A stretch of DNA of 36,962 nt from Bacteroidales bacterium (GTDB taxonomy: Bacteria; Bacteroidota; Bacteroidia; Bacteroidales; UBA10428): positions 1 through 36,962 of the forward strand of contig JAFGRC010000103.1 in assembly GCA_016935355.1 (NCBI GenBank), given 5' to 3'. This document shows, one piece after another, positions 32,197 through 36,962 of the stretch (position 1 is its first letter; each line of letters opens with the position of its first letter). The translations under genes and the position numbers were made by a program. Under the pieces are notes generated by a model. That model was not told the DNA's origin. It did not search any database and saw only the letters and a list, made by a program, of their open reading frames with translations.

Positions 32197-32566
32197 GGCA
32201 AATTGTTTTAGTTAAATCATGCAACGACCATTAAAAACACAATTATATGGGTATGAAACGAGCATGAATATAGTTTGCAGACATGGAGGTTCCATACGAC
32301 CTTTAAAAAAAATTATACGTGTATGAAAGTAATAAATTTATTCATGCGGAGAAACCGATTCCGGAAAAAACATAAAAGAGGCTGTAAGGTTATGTTATGC
32401 CAGCCTCTTTTCTGGTTATCCGTAACAATTCTCCCGGAGCGGGATGCCACGAGGTCTTTACTGAATTGAACAACTTCTGATCCTGAATTACAAAACCGTG
32501 CCCCATGATCCTGCAAAAACCGAATCATGAATTCCGGATCCTGAAAGGTGCACTGGGATCAGGGAT
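32197..32566. other. Intergenic with a hairpin, no gene supported
   Basis: About 370 bp between the ligase start and the GH3 end, both minus strand. It contains the 11-bp-stem hairpin annotated separately. The ORFs in the track (64 aa plus, 71 aa minus) show no domain. Confidence 0.5.
32374..32411. terminator. Bidirectional-looking terminator after the GH3 gene
   Basis: AAAAGAGGCTG pairs perfectly with CAGCCTCTTTT (11 bp, 16-base loop). The A-run on one side and T-run on the other allow it to work on either strand. It is 156 bp downstream of the GH3 stop. Confidence 0.75.
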
Positions 32567-34906
32567 TTATTTCTTATACTTTGCCGTTCTGTCATCATTG
32601 ATAACACCTGACCAGTTCAGCCCGAATCCGAAATCATAAGTATTCCCTTCAGTGTCAACATGACATTGCATATCATGCGGTACATCCTCATATTGCTCTT
32701 CAACGACCTTCATGCTAACAGGCATTTGAAGGGGCAGCAGACCGGAAGGTTCCGTATTGCCGGACAATATTTCCAGAATGGCCTGAGCCTGAACTCTGAA
32801 ATTTACCACAATGGCATTTGCTTTATCCTCAAATTCACTGAAAACCATTGGATTGGAAATGCTTATCGATACAATTACCGGTTTGCCTTTCATTTTGGAA
32901 TAAGTATCCAGAACAAGATTCAGATCCGTTGTATTCGAGGATGTAACCGTTTTACCTTTAAAAGTCCTGTTGGTAAAATTCTCCAGAGGGTCACCACCGG
33001 CGATGCTGGGATCACGGGCGAATTCAGCCCTGTAAGGTCCGTATTGAAGACTCATGGGAATATATCCGTTTCTGCCTGCCTGTGCGTCTGCCCTGTTGTA
33101 GCCGCTTCCGGCGGAAGGACTGCTGATCACGACCAGTGCCACATCGGCTTCATCAGGATTGTCCGTTATATTGAAATATTGCCGTGCAATATCCATATTG
33201 ATCGGATCAGTCCAGCTTCCTTCTGCTGCGGAACCTCCAAACATTCCTTGCATTGCGGGGCTGTATCTCTTTGGAATATAAACTGTTGTATTTTGATCAA
33301 GTGGGAGCACGTTATTGCTGTTCTTCAACAGCACGATGGATTTAAGCTGGGCTTCATAACCGGCCTGCATATATTCGGGATTGCCAACCGTACTTTTGGT
33401 TTTTTCAACGTCAAGATAAGGATTTTCAAAAAGGCCAACGCGGAAGATATTTTTAAGCAACCTCACAGCTGATTGTTCCATACGGGCGCGCATAACTGCC
33501 TCGCCGTATTCTGCCACGCCCATGTTGTATGCTTCGATGACCGGACCGGCATCATTGTTGCCGCCAAACTGATCGACTCCGGCCATGATGATCTTGTAAT
33601 GCCTTTCTGCTTCCGTTAGACTCTCGGCACCCCAGGGAGTTGAACCAAATCCATCTATTGCCGTTACGTCATGTGTCACCCCCCAATCGGTGCATACCAC
33701 GCCTTCATAATTGTATGTTCCCCGCAGGAGGTCGTTGATCATATACTTGCTGTATGAATTGCCGACATTCTCATGATACACATCATCCTGATTGTACGAA
33801 ATGGTATAATATGGCATTACTGCTGATGCCATACCTGTCGGGCCTTCCAAATCAAATGCACCATTGACAAAAGGGGTCAACTGCTCAGAAAGGTTATCAC
33901 CTGGATACACAGCGTATTTTCCATAAGCATAATGGGCATCACGGCCGCCTTCACCTGAACCTCCGCCCGGCCAGTGTTTTACCATTGCATTTACACTGCT
34001 ATAACCCCAGCCGGATGCAATTTCGGTTTCTCCGGCAGAAGACTGAAATCCTTCAACATAACCACGTGCCATATCGGCGGCCAATTGCGGATCTTCACCG
34101 AAAGTCCCGCTTACGCGACCCCAGCGGGGTTCCGTTGCAAGGTCAACCTGGGGTGACAGGGCGGTTGATATACCCAGGGCGCGGTATTCAATGGATGCGA
34201 TTTCTCCGAATTTTTTCACAACCGCAGGATCAAAAGTTGCTGCCATACCCAGTGATCCGGGCCACATTGAAATGCTTCCGCCGGCACCTGCATTGAATTC
34301 TGCATCTGCAGTCGTTCCGTGACGCGGATCCGAACTATTATTTGCGGGGATGCCAAATCCAATGCCTTCGCAAAGGGCCTGAGCATTGTTATTCCAGACT
34401 GCAGCTACTTCCGGACTTTCAACCGAGGTGATCAGTACATGTCTCAGGTTGTCATTGGTCAGGAAGTCAATTTGCTGATCGGACAAATCCGATGGCAGTG
34501 CACCACTTTCCGCATAAGGTTGTGCGTTATAGGTCGCTGCACCGAACCTGCCTCCGCCTGCCGGAATAGCCTGATGCGCACTATATAACATTAAACCGGC
34601 AATTTCCTCTATGGAAAGTTTTGATGCGAGGTCGGCAGCACGTTCATCAGCTGATAGTCGCCAGTCTTCATAAACATCAAGTTCTCCGTTTTTATTCAGG
34701 TCTTTGAATGCAAATCCTTTATCGGTAAGCAGACTCACACCTGATGTTGTGGAATACCCGAGTGTCTGGCCATTTTTATTCGTTACGACCCTCAGGGTTT
34801 TCGTGACGGTTTCTTCCCATTTCCTGATTGAACATCCGCTGATGATCATGATCATTACAACGGAAATCAGAACAATTCCCGGAATTTGATTGATTGTTTT
34901 TTTCAT
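32567..34906 (-). CDS. Glycoside hydrolase family 3 lipoprotein
   Basis: A 779-aa secreted lipoprotein, with the signal peptide IVLISVVMIMIISGC and lipobox cysteine C25. An EF-hand-like segment (DLNKNGELDVYEDWRLSADE, about 69-88) precedes the GH3 (beta/alpha)8 domain. That domain contains QVDLATEPRWGRVSGTFGED, VKHWPGGGSGEGGRDAHYAY with the KH motif (310-314), and VVCTDWGV with the candidate nucleophile Asp407. A C-terminal sandwich domain follows (SIVLLKNSNNVLPLDQNTTV … PSGLLPLQMPVS). The motif set matches beta-glucosidase/exo-glucanase-type enzymes acting on plant or bacterial beta-glucans. The substrate cannot be fixed from sequence. It appears to be monocistronic. Confidence 0.95.
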   Translation of the reverse strand: MKKTINQIPGIVLISVVMIMIISGCSIRKWEETVTKTLRVVTNKNGQTLGYSTTSGVSLLTDKGFAFKDLNKNGELDVYEDWRLSADERAADLASKLSIEEIAGLMLYSAHQAIPAGGGRFGAATYNAQPYAESGALPSDLSDQQIDFLTNDNLRHVLITSVESPEVAAVWNNNAQALCEGIGFGIPANNSSDPRHGTTADAEFNAGAGGSISMWPGSLGMAATFDPAVVKKFGEIASIEYRALGISTALSPQVDLATEPRWGRVSGTFGEDPQLAADMARGYVEGFQSSAGETEIASGWGYSSVNAMVKHWPGGGSGEGGRDAHYAYGKYAVYPGDNLSEQLTPFVNGAFDLEGPTGMASAVMPYYTISYNQDDVYHENVGNSYSKYMINDLLRGTYNYEGVVCTDWGVTHDVTAIDGFGSTPWGAESLTEAERHYKIIMAGVDQFGGNNDAGPVIEAYNMGVAEYGEAVMRARMEQSAVRLLKNIFRVGLFENPYLDVEKTKSTVGNPEYMQAGYEAQLKSIVLLKNSNNVLPLDQNTTVYIPKRYSPAMQGMFGGSAAEGSWTDPINMDIARQYFNITDNPDEADVALVVISSPSAGSGYNRADAQAGRNGYIPMSLQYGPYRAEFARDPSIAGGDPLENFTNRTFKGKTVTSSNTTDLNLVLDTYSKMKGKPVIVSISISNPMVFSEFEDKANAIVVNFRVQAQAILEILSGNTEPSGLLPLQMPVSMKVVEEQYEDVPHDMQCHVDTEGNTYDFGFGLNWSGVINDDRTAKYKK

Positions 34907-35130
34907 TGCAGTAAATTTTATATCACAACATTAATAAAACTTTAACGGATTTAAAAATTTGGTTAATCAAAAATGACAGATCCTCAGGTTTTATTTTTTA
35001 CGCGTGCTATAAACGGGGATTGAGCAGGCAGTTGATAAAAAGTGGAAATTAACATTATAAGATAATGCGGACTCGATGAAAGTTTAATAAATTGATCCCT
35101 GATCATAAACGGGTAGGAGCAGGAATAAGG

Positions 35131-35892
35131 ATGATTGAATTATGCGCCCTGGCATCGGGCAGTAACGGGAACTGCTATTATATCGGCAACAGGCATGAGG
35201 CAGTATTGATAGATGCGGGTATTTCGGCAAGAAGGATCATTTCCCGCATGCATCAGCAAAACCTGGATCCGGAAAAGGTAAAAGCAGTGTTCATTTCACA
35301 TGAACATTACGACCATACGAGCGGAGCAAGGGTCCTGAGCAAACGACTGAAGATCCCTGTCTATCTGACTGCAAAAACATATGCTGCCATGTATTCCGTT
35401 CACCGGCCTGACGCACCGGGATTTTTTGAACCCGGTTCCGAAGTGAGCACGGGATCTTTTATCATACATCCGTTCCTGAAAAACCATGATGCTGCAGAAC
35501 CCTGTTCCTTCAGAATAGAATACAACGGATTTAACACAGGGGTGTTGACCGATATAGGAAGTTCTTCAGATCAGGTTGTACATCATCTCAACAGGTGCCA
35601 TGCACTTTTTCTGGAAACAAACTATGATGAGAAAATGCTGTGGGAAGGCTCCTATCCCTGGTTGCTGAAACAAAGGATCGCTTCTGAACGGGGTCACCTG
35701 TCAAATGACCAGGCATTCGAACTGCTGGAAAACCATTCAGGAAGTCAGCTGCAGATGGTATTCCTCAGTCACCTCTCTGCTGCAAACAATACGCCCGAAA
35801 AAGCCATGAACCGTTTCAGGGAGATGGTCAACAAATACAAAATTCTCCCGACTTCCAGATATGCCCCGGGTGAAGTATTCACCATAGCCTGA
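35131..35892 (+). CDS. MBL-fold metallohydrolase, YycJ/WalJ-like
   Basis: A 253-aa cytosolic metallo-beta-lactamase-fold protein. The ORF track starts at a TTG (35092); ATG 35131 has a purine-rich GGAATAAGG just before it and gives the usual MIELCALASGSNGNCYYIGN N-terminus. Metal ligands are in FISHEHYDHTSGARVL (HxHxDH), FLKNHDAAEPCSFRIE, GVLTDIGSSSDQVVHHLNRC and FLETNYDEKMLWEGSYPWLL. GHLSNDQAFELLENH and VFLSHLSAANNTPEKAMNRF complete the pattern. Relatives (YycJ) have nuclease-like or unknown roles related to cell-wall or DNA metabolism. It stands alone. Confidence 0.9.
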   Translation: MIELCALASGSNGNCYYIGNRHEAVLIDAGISARRIISRMHQQNLDPEKVKAVFISHEHYDHTSGARVLSKRLKIPVYLTAKTYAAMYSVHRPDAPGFFEPGSEVSTGSFIIHPFLKNHDAAEPCSFRIEYNGFNTGVLTDIGSSSDQVVHHLNRCHALFLETNYDEKMLWEGSYPWLLKQRIASERGHLSNDQAFELLENHSGSQLQMVFLSHLSAANNTPEKAMNRFREMVNKYKILPTSRYAPGEVFTIA

Positions 35893-35974
35893 GAACTTTG
35901 GCACCTCTGATCCTCAGGTTTTTCTTTCTTTTTAATACCCATACCCGGATAAAGTGACATAAATGTGGTTAAAG

Positions 35975-36962
35975 TTATAGTTCCGGTAATTCCCAGCCGT
36001 TATGGTAAGCAGGAGTGATCAATGCATTGGCTGTTCCGGTGTCAAAAGCCTGATTGGCATCGTTCCAGCCGATTTTTTCACCGGTCCTGAAAGCAATGTT
36101 ACCCATTTGTGCCACAAGTGCGACATTTCTGCCCACGTCGATGCCTGCATGAAGCTGCAGAGGGGTATTGTTTTTCAGACAATCGATAAAATTCCGCACG
36201 TGCAGGTCGAGACCAACTCCAACATTCTTTTGTACAGGCAGTGCCTCAATTTTGTCTTTCTCAGGTATTACCTCCCATCCGTTGCGGTCGAGCACCAGCG
36301 TACCGTTCTCACCAATATATGACATTCCGTGAGGCCTGCTCCAGTTCCCCAGTCCGATACCAATGGTGTGTTCCCAGACCATTGTGAAATCCTTAAAATC
36401 ATATACGGCGGTCATGGTATCGGGAGTGACCATATCATCATCGGGATAGGCATACTTACCGCCAATGGCCATTACGGATTCCGGAGTTGTTTTTTGCATT
36501 CCGTATAATATGTAATCAATAAGATGCACACCCCAATCCGTCATCAGCCCCCCGGCATATTCCCAGTACCAGCGCCATGTAAAATGAAATCGGTTCCTGT
36601 TGAAAGGTCGCATAGGGGCCGGACCAAGCCACATGCTGTAATCCACACCCTCAGGTACCGGTGTATCCGGTACTTTCGGAACGGGCCCTTTCCAGTCGAC
36701 ATATGACCATGCCTTGCAGGTACGGATGCGTCCCAGCGCACCTGATCTCAGGTAATTAATTGCATCGACAAAATGAGGCTGGCTTCTCTGCCATTGCCCG
36801 ATCTGTATCAATTTGCCATATCTCACTGCAGCTTTTTCCATAATGCTGATCTCGGCAATTGAATTTCCCAGTGGTTTTTCGACATAAACATGTTTTCCTG
36901 CCGCAAGGGAATCGACGAATTGCAGGCAATGCCAGTGATCCGGAGTCCCGATGATCATAACA
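35975..36962 (-). CDS. Gfo/Idh/MocA-family oxidoreductase, 5' end beyond window
   Basis: The reading frame runs to the window edge, so the N-terminal Rossmann loop is missing; the ORF track starts at an internal ATG. The visible part has MIIGTPDHWHCLQFVDSLAA, GKHVYVEKPLGNSIAEISIM (the EKP motif) and RIRTCKAWSYVDW. The C-terminal domain has WYWEYAGGLMTDWGVHLIDY with the catalytic-type aspartate/histidine, then TGEKIGWNDANQAFDTGTAN near the end. This NAD(P)-dependent family oxidises or reduces sugars, inositol and related compounds; PDHWH-type members are common in Bacteroidota polysaccharide loci. The GH3 gene a little way off supports a carbohydrate role. The substrate is unknown. Confidence 0.93.
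   Translation of the reverse strand, partial: VMIIGTPDHWHCLQFVDSLAAGKHVYVEKPLGNSIAEISIMEKAAVRYGKLIQIGQWQRSQPHFVDAINYLRSGALGRIRTCKAWSYVDWKGPVPKVPDTPVPEGVDYSMWLGPAPMRPFNRNRFHFTWRWYWEYAGGLMTDWGVHLIDYILYGMQKTTPESVMAIGGKYAYPDDDMVTPDTMTAVYDFKDFTMVWEHTIGIGLGNWSRPHGMSYIGENGTLVLDRNGWEVIPEKDKIEALPVQKNVGVGLDLHVRNFIDCLKNNTPLQLHAGIDVGRNVALVAQMGNIAFRTGEKIGWNDANQAFDTGTANALITPAYHNGWELPEL

Noticed and set aside
32660-33472. 270-aa plus-strand ORF inside the GH3 gene
   Set aside because: Antisense to a clear GH3 lipoprotein; Cys/His-rich low-quality translation without a domain.
1-36962. CRISPR arrays, tRNA/rRNA genes, transposases or prophage
   Set aside because: Read through for regularly spaced direct repeats, cloverleaf-like tracts and recognisable IS/phage proteins; none was seen. 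A small RNA gene could still be missed by eye.

Overview
The window looks like chromosomal DNA of a member of the Bacteroidota, probably an anaerobic or microaerobic Bacteroidales/Marinilabiliales-type organism. Pointers are several TAnnTTTG-type -7 promoter boxes, weak Shine-Dalgarno sequences, a SusC/TonB-plug-like segment inside a MuiA-type protein, a short (about 445-residue) Pgi, a two-cysteine Dps-like ferritin, and the gpsA-pgi and hpt-adk-obg gene orders. No rRNA, tRNA, CRISPR array, IS element or prophage was found. Assignments come from reading the translated sequence; no database search was run.

Layout. (1) 1-9.4 kb is loosely packed: the start of a CBM9/DUF5916-type outer-membrane protein gene (minus, cut by the window edge and absent from the ORF track), an AGCS amino-acid:cation symporter, a DUF1360-like membrane protein, a MuiA/DUF4139 protein with an embedded TonB-receptor-like segment, eroded intergenic DNA, a small HTH protein, dodecin (followed by degenerate tandem copies of its own 3' end), a BON-LysM protein and a lysine-rich coiled-coil protein. 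(2) 9.5-17.4 kb is core metabolism: gpsA-pgi, a methyltransferase, an outer-membrane beta-barrel protein, purE, and hpt-adk-obg-PAP2. (3) 17.4-19.9 kb holds a Dps-like ferritin, a NifX-type metallocluster-binding protein, a decayed histidine-kinase fragment and a COG1237-type metallo-beta-lactamase-fold protein. (4) 20.2-21.5 kb is a secreted esterase. (5) 21.6-28.8 kb is the most interesting part: an SQR-like flavoprotein - DUF1641 - TusE/DsrC - DsrE operon, divergent from a cysteine-rich Crp/Fnr regulator across a control region with two nearly identical TGAT-N4-ATCA palindromes; then a second Crp/Fnr regulator and a thiol-redox operon (CX6C thioredoxin, a thioredoxin reductase without the usual NADPH-phosphate motif, a membrane-anchored thioredoxin, a thioredoxin-glutaredoxin fusion and an orphan GroES). 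(6) 29-37 kb holds an MFS exporter, a long-chain acyl-CoA ligase, a GH3 lipoprotein, a YycJ-like metallohydrolase and a Gfo/Idh/MocA oxidoreductase cut by the window edge.

How the genes may work together. The best candidate for an under-described system is region 5. The flavoprotein could oxidise sulfide or a persulfide at the membrane, DsrE and a single-cysteine TusE could carry the sulfane sulfur, and the adjacent thioredoxin/glutaredoxin operon could reduce or release it, with the two Crp/Fnr proteins sensing redox state. The gene order and motifs are seen directly; the joint function is inference.
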